Shown piece by piece: positions 54,914 to 63,675 of a stretch of DNA of 64,000 bases. Within the stretch, counting starts at the first letter, position 1. The number at the start of each line of letters is the position of its first letter. The position numbers and the translations under genes were made by a program. This stretch comes from Streptomyces sp. NBC_00273 (GTDB taxonomy: Bacteria > Actinomycetota > Actinomycetes > Streptomycetales > Streptomycetaceae), in the NCBI RefSeq assembly GCF_036178145.1, contig NZ_CP108067.1:186001-250000 (forward strand), written 5' to 3'. Under the pieces are notes generated by a model. The model ran no database searches and had not been told where the DNA came from. It saw nothing but the letters and a program-made list of their open reading frames with translations.

Positions 54914-55501
54914 TCAGATCTTCGGGGCCATGCGATGGCGGTTGGGGTGGGCGCGGAGCCGGGGTGAGGTGAGTTCCAGGGCCCGGTTGTCGCGTCCGGC
55001 ACTCATGTGGTTGAGCCAACGTTCGTACCAGTCGAGGAAGTCTGTGGCGGAGGAGACGTTGGGACCCCAATACCCGTCGCCGTTGCCGATGAGGACGCGG
55101 CCGGTGAGGGGACCGGTCACCGCGATGACGCATACGTCGGTGCAGCCCATTTCGATGATGTGGAGGAAGAAATCGCGCCCGTGGGTCTCAGATCCTGTGC
55201 CGCTGAAGCCGCGTGGTGCCCCTGGTTCTCCGCGCGGATTCATGACCAGCAGGGAACACCGCTCCAGCGGCATGAGGCCGTAGAACGGCGCCGCGCCTGA
55301 GCCTCCGAGGTGCATGAGGAACTGCCGATAGGTGTCGGGTAGGACGATGTTGTGCTCGGCCTCAAACCCAGCGACGCGTGCTTCCGCCAGCTTCGGACCG
55401 AGGCGAAACTCGTGTTGCTCTTCCCCGAAGGAATGGCTGCGCAACGGTTGGAACGGGATCGCGGCCAGCTTGCGACGCAGGCGGGATATGCGGGGATCCA
55501 T
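54914..55501 (-). CDS. SMI1/KNR4 (SUKH) family protein
   Basis: 195 residues. The SUKH core starts with LAEARVAGFEAEHNIVLPDT followed by YRQFLMHLGGSGAAPFYGLM. PLERCSLLVMNPRG, ICAL-type strands (MGCTDVCVIAVTGPLTGRVL) and DFLDWYERWLNHM complete the fold. It is a likely immunity protein, but no toxin gene is next to it: an ISL3 lies on one side and IS5 copy 2 on the other. It may be an orphan immunity gene left after rearrangement. Confidence 0.88.
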   Translation of the reverse strand: MDPRISRLRRKLAAIPFQPLRSHSFGEEQHEFRLGPKLAEARVAGFEAEHNIVLPDTYRQFLMHLGGSGAAPFYGLMPLERCSLLVMNPRGEPGAPRGFSGTGSETHGRDFFLHIIEMGCTDVCVIAVTGPLTGRVLIGNGDGYWGPNVSSATDFLDWYERWLNHMSAGRDNRALELTSPRLRAHPNRHRMAPKI

Positions 55502-55607
55502 GGTGCATCTTCTCTCGTCCCCGTCACCCTATGAGCTCGTAACACGATCTTGATGAGATGTTCTGGTCAGCCGTGACCGGTGTGACGATTCGGCCGTTCG
55601 TGGTGGT

Positions 55608-56255
55608 GTGAGTACTCGGCCGTGGATCGTGGACGACGACTTGTGGGCACTGATCGAGCCGCTGCTGCCGCCTTGGCCGACGAGGTCGCCAGGGCCGCGG
55701 CCGGTAGCCGACCGATTGTGTCTGCAGGGCATCCTGTACGTCCTCTGCAATGACATCGCCTGGCAACTCCTGCCGCCTGAGCTGTGGTTCGGCTCGGGCC
55801 AGACCTGCTGGCGGCGCCTGGAGCGGTGGCAGCAGGCCGGAGTCTTCGACCAGCTGCACCGGATCCTGCTCGCCGAGCTGAACGCGTCCGGCCGGCTGGA
55901 CTGGTCGAGGGCGTGCGTGGACGGCTCTCACATCCGGGCGAAAAAGGGGGAGCCGACACCGGTCCGTCGCCGGTCGACCGGCGGAGAACAGGCAGCAAAC
56001 ACCACTTGATCTGCGACGGCCGTGGCACCCCGCTCAAAGTCATCACAACCGCGGCGAACGTCAACGACGTCACCCAGACCCTCGCCCTGGTCGACGGCAT
56101 CCCGCCAGTGGCGGGCCGCCCCGGCCGGCCCCGCAGGCGCCCGGACGCCCTGCTTGGCGACAAGGGCTACGACTCCAACCCCAACCGGGAAGAGCTGCGC
56201 AAACGCCGGATCCTGCCCGTCATCTCCCGCAAAGGAGCCCCGAACATCAAGGGCA
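55608..56255 (+). pseudogene. IS5 transposase, 5-prime part (copy 2)
   Basis: Same two-frame arrangement as copy 1: first frame 55608-56009, then the -1 frame after the AAAAAGGGGG run at 55941-55950. It has the first two catalytic Asp residues and is interrupted at GAPNIKG by the IS21 insertion. Differences from copy 1 include Gly to Trp in the PPELWFGSG segment. Confidence 0.85.
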
Positions 56256-56418
56256 TGATGGGGATATTTGGATTTCCCCACTTGTCGCTCTGGGGTGGGG
56301 CAAACCTGCTCTCTTGATCTCCCCATCCATTGTGTGATCCTCCCGGCGTGTCGAGCTGGTGTCGGCGTGTCGTGGAGAGCCTGCGTGAGCTAGGAGTTCG
56401 GCCTGTTCGGGGGCCTGA

Positions 56419-57777
56419 ATGCTCACTCGGGAGGAAGACGTGGACGCTCATGCTCTGCGTCGTCAGGGATGGACGATCTCGGCGATCGCTCGGCATCTGG
56501 GCCGTGATCGCAAGACGATCCGTGCCTATCTGAACGGCGAGCGAACCCCCGGCGAGCGACGCGAGGGCCCGGACGCGTTCGTGCCGTTCCTGCCCTATTG
56601 CCGCCAGCGCCTCGCCGACGATCCGCATTTGTGGGCCTCGACGTTGTTCGACGAGGTGTCCGAACTGGGTTATGCGGGCGCGTACTCGACCTTCACTCGG
56701 GCCCTGCGCCGGTATCAGGTCCGGCCGCATTGCGAGCCCTGTCACGCCTCCACTGGCCGGAACGTCGCGGTGATCGCGCATCCGCCCGGCGAGGAGATCC
56801 AGTTCGACTGGCTGGAGCTGCCGAGCCCGCCGGAGGGGTGGGGAGTGGGTGAGCACGCCCACCTGCTGGTGGGGGCGCTCGCTCATTCGGGCCGGTGGCG
56901 GGCGGTTCTTTCGGAGTCCGAGGACTTCCCGCACTTGGTCCAGGCCCTCGACGAGGTCATGCGCAAGCTCGGCGGGACGGCCCGTCGGTGGCGTTTCGAC
57001 CGGATGGCGACGGTCTGTTACCCCTCCAGCGGGCAGGTGACCTCCTCCTTCGCTGCCGTCGCCAAGTACTACGGAGCCGGCGTGGATATCTGTCCGCCCC
57101 GCCGCGGCAACCGCAAGGGAGTGGTGGAGAAGACCAACCACTCCGCCGCCCAGCGCTGGTGGCGCACGGTTCCGGACGGGTTGACCGTCGTCCAGGCCCA
57201 GTCCGGCGTCGACAAACTCGCCGTCCGGATGGACGAGCGGCGGCGCCGCATCGATGGCGTGGCCACCACGATCGGTGAGCTCGCCGTGGCTGAGCCGATG
57301 CTGGAGATCCCGGTGCGGCCGTTTCCTGCCGAGCTGGAAGTCGAGCGGACGGTCAGCCCGCAGAGCCTGGTCCAGTTCGACGGGAACTTCTACTCCGTCC
57401 CTCCCGGCCTGCCAGGAGTCCAGGTCAAGGTGCTCAACCGCCTGGGCGACGACGTCCTGCGGATCGCCACCGCGGGCCGGGCGGTCATCGCCCAGCACCG
57501 CCGGGCCCCTCGGGGATCCGGGCAGACCATCCGGGACGACGGCCACGTCATCGCGCTGGAGCGAGCCGTGCTCGCGTCGTTCTCCGACCGGGCCCCCTGC
57601 AAAACCAAGGTCCGAAGGCCGCCCTCGGCCGCTGCTCTCGCGGAGGCCGAGCGTCTGCGCGGGCTTCCGGCGGCCGGGGATCCGGCCGAACGGGTCGTGA
57701 TCGACCTGTCCCACTATGCCGCCGTGGCCGACCGGCTGCGGACAGCTCCCTCACCGAAGGAGGAGAACGAGGAGTGA
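56419..57777 (+). CDS. istA: IS21-family transposase IstA
   Basis: 452 residues. The N-terminal helix-turn-helix is RRQGWTISAIARHLGRDRKT. The DDE domain has EEIQFDWLELPSPPEGWG (Asp), ARRWRFDRMATVCYPSSG (Asp) and RRGNRKGVVEKTNHSAAQRW (Glu). The C-terminal beta-barrel contains LVQFDGNFYSVPPGLPGVQV. IstA cuts and joins the element ends. IstB, in the overlapping next gene, selects the target. Confidence 0.94.
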   Translation: MLTREEDVDAHALRRQGWTISAIARHLGRDRKTIRAYLNGERTPGERREGPDAFVPFLPYCRQRLADDPHLWASTLFDEVSELGYAGAYSTFTRALRRYQVRPHCEPCHASTGRNVAVIAHPPGEEIQFDWLELPSPPEGWGVGEHAHLLVGALAHSGRWRAVLSESEDFPHLVQALDEVMRKLGGTARRWRFDRMATVCYPSSGQVTSSFAAVAKYYGAGVDICPPRRGNRKGVVEKTNHSAAQRWWRTVPDGLTVVQAQSGVDKLAVRMDERRRRIDGVATTIGELAVAEPMLEIPVRPFPAELEVERTVSPQSLVQFDGNFYSVPPGLPGVQVKVLNRLGDDVLRIATAGRAVIAQHRRAPRGSGQTIRDDGHVIALERAVLASFSDRAPCKTKVRRPPSAAALAEAERLRGLPAAGDPAERVVIDLSHYAAVADRLRTAPSPKEENEE

Positions 57778-58589
57778 GCACGCCATCGTCGCCGATGCAG
57801 ATGAGCGAAGCACGCCGCTTCCAGCAGCTGCGAGGCCACCTGTCCTACCTCAAGCTCAACGATGCCGCCGAGGCCCTCAACCGGGTCCTCGACCAGGCCC
57901 GGACCGAACGGATGTCGCTGACCGCGGCCCTCGAACGGCTGCTGGAGATCGAGGTCGAGGCCACCGAGGCCCGCCGACTGGCGGCCCGGCTCCGGTTCGC
58001 CTGCCTGCCCGAACCTTGGACACTCAACGACTTCGACTTCGCCGCCCAACCGGGCGTCGATGAGAAGCTCATCCGAGACCTGGCCACCCTCCGCTTCCTC
58101 GACGACGCCTCCAACGTCCTGTTCGTCGGCCCGCCCGGAGTCGGCAAAACCATGTTGTCCGTCGCACTCGGCCGGGCAGCGGTCGAAGCGGGGCACCGCG
58201 TCTACTTCACGACCGCCGCCGAGCTCTCGGCCCGCTGCCACAAGGCCGCTCTCGAAGGCCGGTGGAAGTCCTGCATGAACTTCTTCGCCGGCCCGAAACT
58301 GCTGGTCATCGACGAGTTGGGCTACCTCCCCCTGCCCGAGGACGGCGCGTCCGCGCTGTTCCAGGTGATCAATCAGAGGTATCTCAAATCGTCCACGATT
58401 TTGACCACAAATGTCGGCATCGCGGACTGGGCAGGCGCCTTCGGTGACGCCACCGTCGCCGCAGCCATGCTCGACCGGCTCCTGCACCGGGCCGCCGTCG
58501 CCGGCATCGACGGCCCCTCCTACCGACTGCGCGGCCACCGGAACCAGGCCGAAACGCTCCGAGCCGGGGTGAACGCTCGTGTCTCCTGA
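57774..58589 (+). CDS. istB: IS21-family ATPase IstB
   Basis: 271 residues from a GTG at 57774 that overlaps the istA stop (GTGA). It is an AAA+ ATPase with Walker A GPPGVGKT (residues 119-126), Walker B KLLVIDELGYLPLPE, and sensor region STILTTNVGIADWAGAFGD. The ending VAAAMLDRLLHRAAVAGIDG matches the family. IstB oligomerises on DNA with ATP and directs IstA to the target. Confidence 0.94.
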   Translation: MSTPSSPMQMSEARRFQQLRGHLSYLKLNDAAEALNRVLDQARTERMSLTAALERLLEIEVEATEARRLAARLRFACLPEPWTLNDFDFAAQPGVDEKLIRDLATLRFLDDASNVLFVGPPGVGKTMLSVALGRAAVEAGHRVYFTTAAELSARCHKAALEGRWKSCMNFFAGPKLLVIDELGYLPLPEDGASALFQVINQRYLKSSTILTTNVGIADWAGAFGDATVAAAMLDRLLHRAAVAGIDGPSYRLRGHRNQAETLRAGVNARVS

Positions 58590-59244
58590 CAGCTCCAGCC
58601 CCGACACCACCGAGGTTCCATCCGAGATGGCCCGGCTCTGCCCGCAATGCGAGACCATCTTCACCGTCGCCGAGCGCACCAGCCGCCAGGTGTTCTGCTC
58701 TCCCACCTGCCGCGAACAGAACCGCCGCCGCATTCCCGTCCAGCGGACCTGCCCGCAGTGCAAGAACGAGTTCACCACCGACATCAGCCCCCGCCGGATC
58801 TTCTGTTCCCCGGAGTGCCGGACCGCGGCCCGCGCCAGCGAGAACGCGATGGAGAGCCGGACCTGCCCGGTCTGCGACGGCACCTTCGACTCGCCCAAAA
58901 CCATCCGGAAGGTCTACTGTTCCCCGACCTGCCGCAGGGATGCCGAACGCTACCGTGACCAGGCCCGAGAGCAAGACCGAGCCCGCCGCCTCGGCGAAAC
59001 GCCTCACCCGGCCACGGCCTCGCCTCCCGTGCTGCCCGGCCTGCCGGCGACACCCAAACCCGCGGCACGACCCGCCTACCGCCAGGCTCCGGAACGGGAC
59101 CCGCTGGAGCCCACGGCAACCCGCAACTGCCCCCACTGCCAGCAGCCCGTCACCATCGTCGCTCTCCTGGCGACACCGGAAGCCGCCCGTCCTTCGGTTC
59201 CCACCGGCCTCCCCGATGTCGTCCCACTCCGCAGGGCTCCGTGA
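58579..59244 (+). CDS. Triple zinc-ribbon protein carried by IS21
   Basis: 221 residues from a GTG that overlaps the istB end by 11 bases, so it belongs to the ist operon. Three similar zinc ribbons follow each other: C21/C24 with C40/C44, C58/C61 with C76/C80, and C96/C99 with C114/C118 (each CPxC, about 15 residues, then FCSPxC). The linker is basic and Ala/Pro-rich. A last CPHCQQP pair lies near residue 183. It resembles single-stranded-nucleic-acid or protein-binding zinc ribbons. Canonical IS21 elements have only istA and istB, so this may be an extra targeting or regulatory factor. Confidence 0.75.
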   Translation: MSPDSSSPDTTEVPSEMARLCPQCETIFTVAERTSRQVFCSPTCREQNRRRIPVQRTCPQCKNEFTTDISPRRIFCSPECRTAARASENAMESRTCPVCDGTFDSPKTIRKVYCSPTCRRDAERYRDQAREQDRARRLGETPHPATASPPVLPGLPATPKPAARPAYRQAPERDPLEPTATRNCPHCQQPVTIVALLATPEAARPSVPTGLPDVVPLRRAP

Positions 59245-59316
59245 CAGCACCATCAACCGGTCGGCAGCCGGGAAATCCGGCTGCCGGCCGCAAGGCCCTG
59301 ATGGCAGAGTCTGCCC

Positions 59317-59634
59317 ATGGTCTTCTTGCGCTGTGAAGCGGTCCGATGGGTCGATGACGAACCCCAGCCCGGCCTGGTCGAGGTCCGCTTCACAGACGCC
59401 CACCACCAGCAGTGGGCCTTCATCGACAAGTGGCCCGTCTTCTCCGGAGGCGACGACCTGGCCCCCGACTCCCGCTACCCCGTCGAGGTCGGCATCCTCT
59501 GCGACATCCTGACCACCAGCAACACCGCGGACACCTCGGACACGGTCAAGATCTCCGTCACTCCTTGGGGAATCGAATCCCTCGAAGGACGCGTCGAGTT
59601 CGAAGTGCGGGCTGATCAATTGACCACCAGCTGA
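59317..59634 (+). CDS. Small beta-rich hypothetical protein in IS21
   Basis: 105 residues, probably a beta-barrel-like fold (LVEVRFTDAHHQQWAFIDKW, VEVGILCDILTTSNTADTSD, TVKISVTPWGIESLEGRVEF). It lies between the zinc-ribbon gene and a strong terminator inside the IS21 ends, so it is a passenger. The pattern resembles small proteins widespread in streptomycetes, function unknown. Confidence 0.6.
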   Translation: MVFLRCEAVRWVDDEPQPGLVEVRFTDAHHQQWAFIDKWPVFSGGDDLAPDSRYPVEVGILCDILTTSNTADTSDTVKISVTPWGIESLEGRVEFEVRADQLTTS

Positions 59635-59649
59635 GGTTCACGATCACAG

Positions 59650-59681
59650 GGGCCCCGCCGACCTGACGGTCGGCGGGGCCC
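59650..59681 (+). terminator. Terminator at the end of the IS21 operon
   Basis: A perfect 14-bp GC-rich stem (GGGCCCCGCCGACC at 59650-59663 with 59668-59681) and a 4-base loop TGAC, 15 bases after the stop of the last IS21 gene. Confidence 0.8.
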
Positions 59682-59841
59682 ACGCATGCTCTCGGGCTCC
59701 CCACCTTCCCCACACCGTTCAAGCGGCAACGAAGTGAGGCGAAGAGCGCCAGCGGCCGTTTTCAAGGCTCTGACCGGAGTTTTGTGATTTCCAAGGTCAG
59801 GGCTCGCGTGCGGGAACGTTCCGCCAGGGCATGTCTGGCTG

Positions 59842-61561
59842 GTGGGGGTCTGCTCGCTGGATGATGTGTTGTTCCCGGACGTCGATGTTCGCTTGGAGGC
59901 CGTGGAGTTCACGGCGGAGGTCCTGGTCGTGGTGGCGGCCGCGTGCGGTCCGCCACCCAGGTGCCCGGGGTGCCGTGCCCGGGCCCGGAAGGTCCACTCC
60001 TTCCTATGTCCGAAGCCTGGCCGAGCGGCCCCTGGCTGGGAAGAAGCTGCTGGTCAGGCTGAGGGTCCGGCGGTTCTTCTGCGAACGGCAGTCATGTCGG
60101 CGACGGACGTTCGTCGAGCAGGTCAGCGGGCTGAGCGAGCGGTATCGCCGCTCCAGCCTCGGGCTGAAGGTCTGGTTGCGCCAGGTCGCGGTCGAGCTTG
60201 GCGGGCGGGCCGGCGAACGGTTGTGCCGCCGGATGCATCTCGTCGCGGGTCGCACGCGGCTGCTTGAACTCTTGGACCCTCCCACCGCGCCCGAACGGTC
60301 CCCGCGGGTGCTGGGCGTCGACGAGTTCGCCTTTCGAAAGGGCCGCACCTACGGAACCCTCCTGGTCGACGTCGAGGCCGGCCGCGTCGTGGACGTTCTG
60401 CCCGATCGCACTTCGGAGACCTTTGCCGCCTGGCTGCGCGAGCACCCCGGTGCCGAGATCATCTGCCGGGACCGAGCCACTGCCTACACCCGGGCGATCA
60501 AGGAAGCCACCCCCGACGCGGTGGAAGTCGCCGACCGCTGGCACCTGCTGCAGAACCTCGCGGCCGCGGTAGAGAAGACCTGTCACCAGCATCGTTCCTG
60601 CCTGCGCAAACGAGCCGACGAAGAGACAGCCCGCATACCCGAGGCACCCCCGCTGATGCAGCTTCCGCTGCACGAGCTGCCGCGAACGCAGATCATCGAA
60701 CGGACCCGCCACCGTTACGCCGACGTGCACAAACTGGTCGCGGCCGGCTGGACCGTCAGCGCAATCGCCCGTCGGCTCCACCTCGACCGCAAGACCGTCC
60801 GGCGGTTCCGCGACACCGATCTTGACCAGCTCCTGGCCTCCGCTTACGAACGCCGTCCGGTGGGAGTGCTGGAGCCGTTCAAGCCGTACTTGAACAGCCG
60901 CTTCACCGAGAGCCTCGGCCAGGTCAGCGGCAGCCGGCTGTTCCTGGAGCTCCGCGAACGCGGCTATCGCGGCAGCCGCCAGGTCGTCCGCAAGCACCTC
61001 GCCGCACTCCGCGCCGGCGCCGCCGAACCCGTCCGCGCGGACATCCCCAGCCCTCGCAAGATCACCGGATGGATCATGCGGCCGCAGGACACCCTCCCGC
61101 CCGACCTCGTCCGCCGTCTGCTGGACGTGCGGATCGCTTGCCCGGACATCGCCCGAGCCTGTGACCTGGCCCGTGCTTTCGCCGAACTCCTCCGGCACCG
61201 GCGGGGCTTCCTGTTGACCGAGTGGATCCGCCAGGCTGAGCAGGACGCACCGAAGCCCATCAGTGGATTCGCCGGCTTCCTCCGCGGCGACCTCGCCGCC
61301 GTCACCGCGGGACTGACTCTCCACTGGAGCTCAGGAGTCGTCGAAGGCCACGTCAACCGCGTGAAAACACTCAAGAGGGCCATGTATGGGCGCGCGTCCT
61401 TCACCCTCCTCCGGACCCGCATCCTCATCCAGGATGAGCAGTGGTCAGGTCACCGCAGCGGTTCGAGAGTCCGGCGAGCTTCTCTGCTCACGTCGCTGTC
61501 CACATCCGATGTCAACGCTGAGCACAGTTCCGCGAGCCGTCCCTCGTCCTCCTTCGACTGA
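59842..61561 (+). pseudogene. ISL3-family transposase 3, frameshifted near the N-terminus
   Basis: From a GTG at 59842 the first part (VCSLDDVLFPDVDVRLEAVE, PPRCPGCRARARKVHS) is in one frame. Near 59998 an extra T in CACTCCTTCC moves the rest to another (YVRSLAERPLAGKKLLVRLR, VRRFFCERQSCRRRTFVEQ). The catalytic core is otherwise complete: VLGVDEFAFRKGRTYGTLLV, IICRDRATAYTRAIKEATPD and LHWSSGVVEGHVNRVKTLKR. The family normally ends near RILIQDEQ (about 61440). The open frame continues to 61561 across the opposite-strand HEAT gene. Confidence 0.82.
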
Positions 61562-61863
61562 CGGCAGACATTGAGGATCGCAGCATCAAGGTGATCGCCA
61601 GTGTCGTCATCCGCGCTGGCCAGCGCGGCCAGCACCATGCGCAGACCAAGAACGTCCCAGCGTTCGAGCAGAGCCTCCGCGGTCTCTTGGGTCACGAAGG
61701 TGTCGCTGCCATCCAGCAACAGCCGGCGCAGGACCTCGGCTGCTTCGGGAACCTCCGCGACGGCTGCCAGACTCCGGCCTGAGGCTGCTCTCACGGACCA
61801 CGACGCCGAAGCGGACCCCTGAAGGAATGGGGTCAGGTCGGCATCAAACTCGGAACCCGTCAT
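61450..61863 (-). CDS. HEAT-repeat protein inside ISL3 element 3
   Basis: 137 residues from the ATG at 61863 (MTGSEFDADLTPFLQGSASA). A GTG nine bases upstream is possible. The helices ASWSVRAASGRSLAAVAEVP, AAEVLRRLLLDGSDTFVTQE, TAEALLERWDVLGLRMVLAA and CSALTSDVDSDVSREARRTL are regular HEAT pairs, a protein-binding scaffold. It is convergent with the transposase and lies inside the element's end. HEAT proteins of this size occur near toxin systems in streptomycetes, but its role is unknown. Confidence 0.7.
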   Translation of the reverse strand: MTGSEFDADLTPFLQGSASASWSVRAASGRSLAAVAEVPEAAEVLRRLLLDGSDTFVTQETAEALLERWDVLGLRMVLAALASADDDTGDHLDAAILNVCRQSKEDEGRLAELCSALTSDVDSDVSREARRTLEPLR

Positions 61864-61954
61864 GGTTCTCACTCTGGCACACCCCCTTTTACCTCCTCCT
61901 CTCGACCATCACGCAATCGCGGTCAGAGCCGTTTCCAAGAATCGCCATCAGGCA

Positions 61955-62115
61955 TGGGCAAGCTCCGCTACGTCGTCGAGCAGACCTTCGCTCTACTCCA
62001 CCAGTTCAAACGACTCGCCGTCCGATGGGAACGCCGCACTGAACTCCACGACACCTTCGTCTCCCTTGCCTGCAGCCTCATCTGCTGGCGACGCCTCAAC
62101 AAGCCCGACTCATGA
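61955..62115 (+). pseudogene. IS5 transposase, 3-prime part (copy 2)
   Basis: The remainder of the split gene: GKLRYVVEQTFALLHQFKRL with the catalytic Glu, then VSLACSLICWRRLNKPDS and the stop. It is identical to the corresponding part of copy 1. Confidence 0.88.
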
Positions 62116-62224
62116 TCGTGTTACGAGCTCGTAGCGAATGAATAGCAGATGCCGGATGCGCCCTCTGGTCGTACGCACACGACCCAACTACCACCGCAGC
62201 CGGACAGCGAGGTTTCAACCCGCC

Positions 62225-63439
62225 CTACGCGTCTTTGCCGAGGAAGTCCAGGAGGATCTGGCGGCTGGTCTGTGCGGTCAGGCTGCCGTAGACGTCGTCG
62301 AACGCGTGCTCGGCGAAAGGCAGTTCCTCCACCGTGACATCGACGCCTTCGGCTCGGAGCGAGGCGCCGAAGTCCTTGATGGTTTCGGGGCGGGAGCTGC
62401 GGTCGCGGTCTCCCACGACGAGCAGTGTGCGCTGCAGACCCCTCCGAACGTCGGTGGTTGGGGAGACATCGCGGTAGCGCTCGGGGTATTGGGCAGGCGT
62501 ACCGCCCGTGAACAGCTCTGCGGCCTCGCGGGTGCCCGCGACGTCGTCCTTCCACATGTTGTCGACGTCGGTGCCGGGGTAGAAGCCGACCACCGAGAAT
62601 GGCGGCTTCGGGGTGGTCCCGTCGGTGGCCTGCATGGTGCCGTTCTGAAGGCGGTAGGCGGTGTTCATGGCGAGGGTGCCGCCGGCCGACATGCCACCCA
62701 GCGAGATACGGGAGCTGTCGATGCCGTACTGGTCGGCGTGGTGCTGCACCCAGCCCAGGGCGGTCATGAGGTCGTGCGGGGCCTTGTCCCACGTGGGGCG
62801 GTCGGGGGAGGCCAGCCTGTAGTCGACCGCTATCACAGCCACACCGTGGTCCGCCAGCCAACGGCCGGTACCACGCAGGTCGCTCTTGTCGAAGGTGTGG
62901 AAGCCTCCGGCATGGGCGAGCACTATGGCCGGCGCCTTGTTCCCCCGGCCTTTCCCGGCCAGGTATACATCCGCTTCGAGTGCCTCGCCGTCACGGGTGG
63001 CATAAATCTGGGTTGTGTCCGGCGTGGCACCCCCGGAGGAGGCGAGCTGGCCGAAGACCTGGCTGAAGGAGATCTTCGTACCGGCGTCGCGAGCGGCAAC
63101 GAACTGAATGCTGCTGATGACCAGACCGGCGGTAGTCGACAGAGTGGTCACCGCGGTGAGGACACACCCCCAGCGCACCAGGCCGCTGCGCCAAGCCAGG
63201 GCTCCCAGGGCAGCGCCGGCCAGGGCGAGGAGCGCCAGGTGGAAGGGGTACTGTCCGCCGATGACCGGGCCGATCACGCCGGCCTTGGGGATGGCCGGAA
63301 AGTACGCGCCCAGCATGATCGCGCCTGTGAGGAAGGCCAAGATCGAGGCGATCGAAGCGGCGACGACACTCAGGAACCTCTTGATCTTGCCAGGAGGCGT
63401 GGCCTGCGAGGCAGGTGATGGGCGCCGGGCTATGGACAT
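62225..63439 (-). CDS. Membrane-anchored alpha/beta hydrolase
   Basis: 404 residues from the ATG at 63439, which has AAGGAAC about seven bases upstream. The frame opens 21 codons earlier without conservation. The first 130 residues hold three to four membrane segments (FLSVVAASIASILAFLTGAI, LALLALAGAALGALAWRSGL, GCVLTAVTTLSTTAGLVISS). The catalytic domain then follows with VLAHAGGFHTFDKSDLRGTG (oxyanion HAGG), SLGGMSAGGTLAMNTAYRLQ (nucleophile Ser in GMSAGG), an Asp in LLVVGDRDRSSRPETIKDFG and a terminal His (FAEHAFDDVYG). This is the esterase/lipase type of the hormone-sensitive lipase style. The domain after the membrane part probably faces the outside. Substrate unknown. Confidence 0.85.
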   Translation of the reverse strand: MSIARRPSPASQATPPGKIKRFLSVVAASIASILAFLTGAIMLGAYFPAIPKAGVIGPVIGGQYPFHLALLALAGAALGALAWRSGLVRWGCVLTAVTTLSTTAGLVISSIQFVAARDAGTKISFSQVFGQLASSGGATPDTTQIYATRDGEALEADVYLAGKGRGNKAPAIVLAHAGGFHTFDKSDLRGTGRWLADHGVAVIAVDYRLASPDRPTWDKAPHDLMTALGWVQHHADQYGIDSSRISLGGMSAGGTLAMNTAYRLQNGTMQATDGTTPKPPFSVVGFYPGTDVDNMWKDDVAGTREAAELFTGGTPAQYPERYRDVSPTTDVRRGLQRTLLVVGDRDRSSRPETIKDFGASLRAEGVDVTVEELPFAEHAFDDVYGSLTAQTSRQILLDFLGKDA

Positions 63440-63675
63440 GGTTGCGTTCCTTGGGGTGGGCGTGGTGCGGGAGGCGGACGGTGCCTCCGGACTGGACGCC
63501 ACAAGGTTCGCTTTCAGGGCCGGTGATCTACGTCCCCCGGAGGGGCCAACCTGCCGCGTAGCTCTCCAGGGCTACGCCGACACCCGAGGAGCCGTTCCGG
63601 CTGTCGGCAGGCATGACCGCATGCCGTCGCAGGTCGGGACTGTCCAGGGGCCGGGAGCGGCATGGGCACGCCGGT

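Larger units (their letters stand above)
59766..61930. mobile_element. ISL3-family element 3 with HEAT-repeat passenger
   Basis: The ends begin GGCTCTGACC on both sides (59766-59775 and complement at 61921-61930). The first 10 bases are identical and about 20 of the first 30 match. The flanks GTTTTCAA (59758-59765) and GTTTCCAA (61931-61938) agree in 7 of 8 positions, which fits an ISL3 target duplication with one later change. It lies in the right end of the IS21. It carries a transposase gene and, towards the right end, a gene on the opposite strand. Confidence 0.75.
56256..61950. mobile_element. IS21-family element inserted in IS5 and itself interrupted
   Basis: The left end reads TGATGGGGATATTTGGATTT from 56256. 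The right end, read on the other strand from 61950, is TGATGGCGATTCTTGGAAAC, a good match. GGCA is duplicated on either side (56252-56255 and 61951-61954). It encodes IstA, IstB, a zinc-ribbon protein and a 105-residue protein. Near its right end it is broken by an ISL3 element (59766-61930). Without that, the IS21 would be about 3.5 kb, longer than usual because of the extra genes. Confidence 0.85.
55533..62130. mobile_element. IS5-family insertion sequence, copy 2, split by IS21
   Basis: The left end (GAGCTCGTAACACGATC at 55533-55549) and the right end (its complement at 62114-62130) match copy 1. The element is cut after 56255 and resumes at 61951 with GGCA present on both sides of the intruding DNA. 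The two halves together reconstitute the sequence of copy 1 with only a few base changes. Confidence 0.88.

Noticed and set aside
55525..55540. Target duplication for IS5 copy 2
   Set aside because: The flanks (ctat on the left, gtag on the right) do not agree, so no duplication is claimed; copy 1 has CAA on both sides but three bases are weak evidence.
59640..59790. Right end of the IS21 element just after the terminator
   Set aside because: No sequence there matches the left end, whereas 61931-61950 does; the material between belongs to the inserted ISL3.
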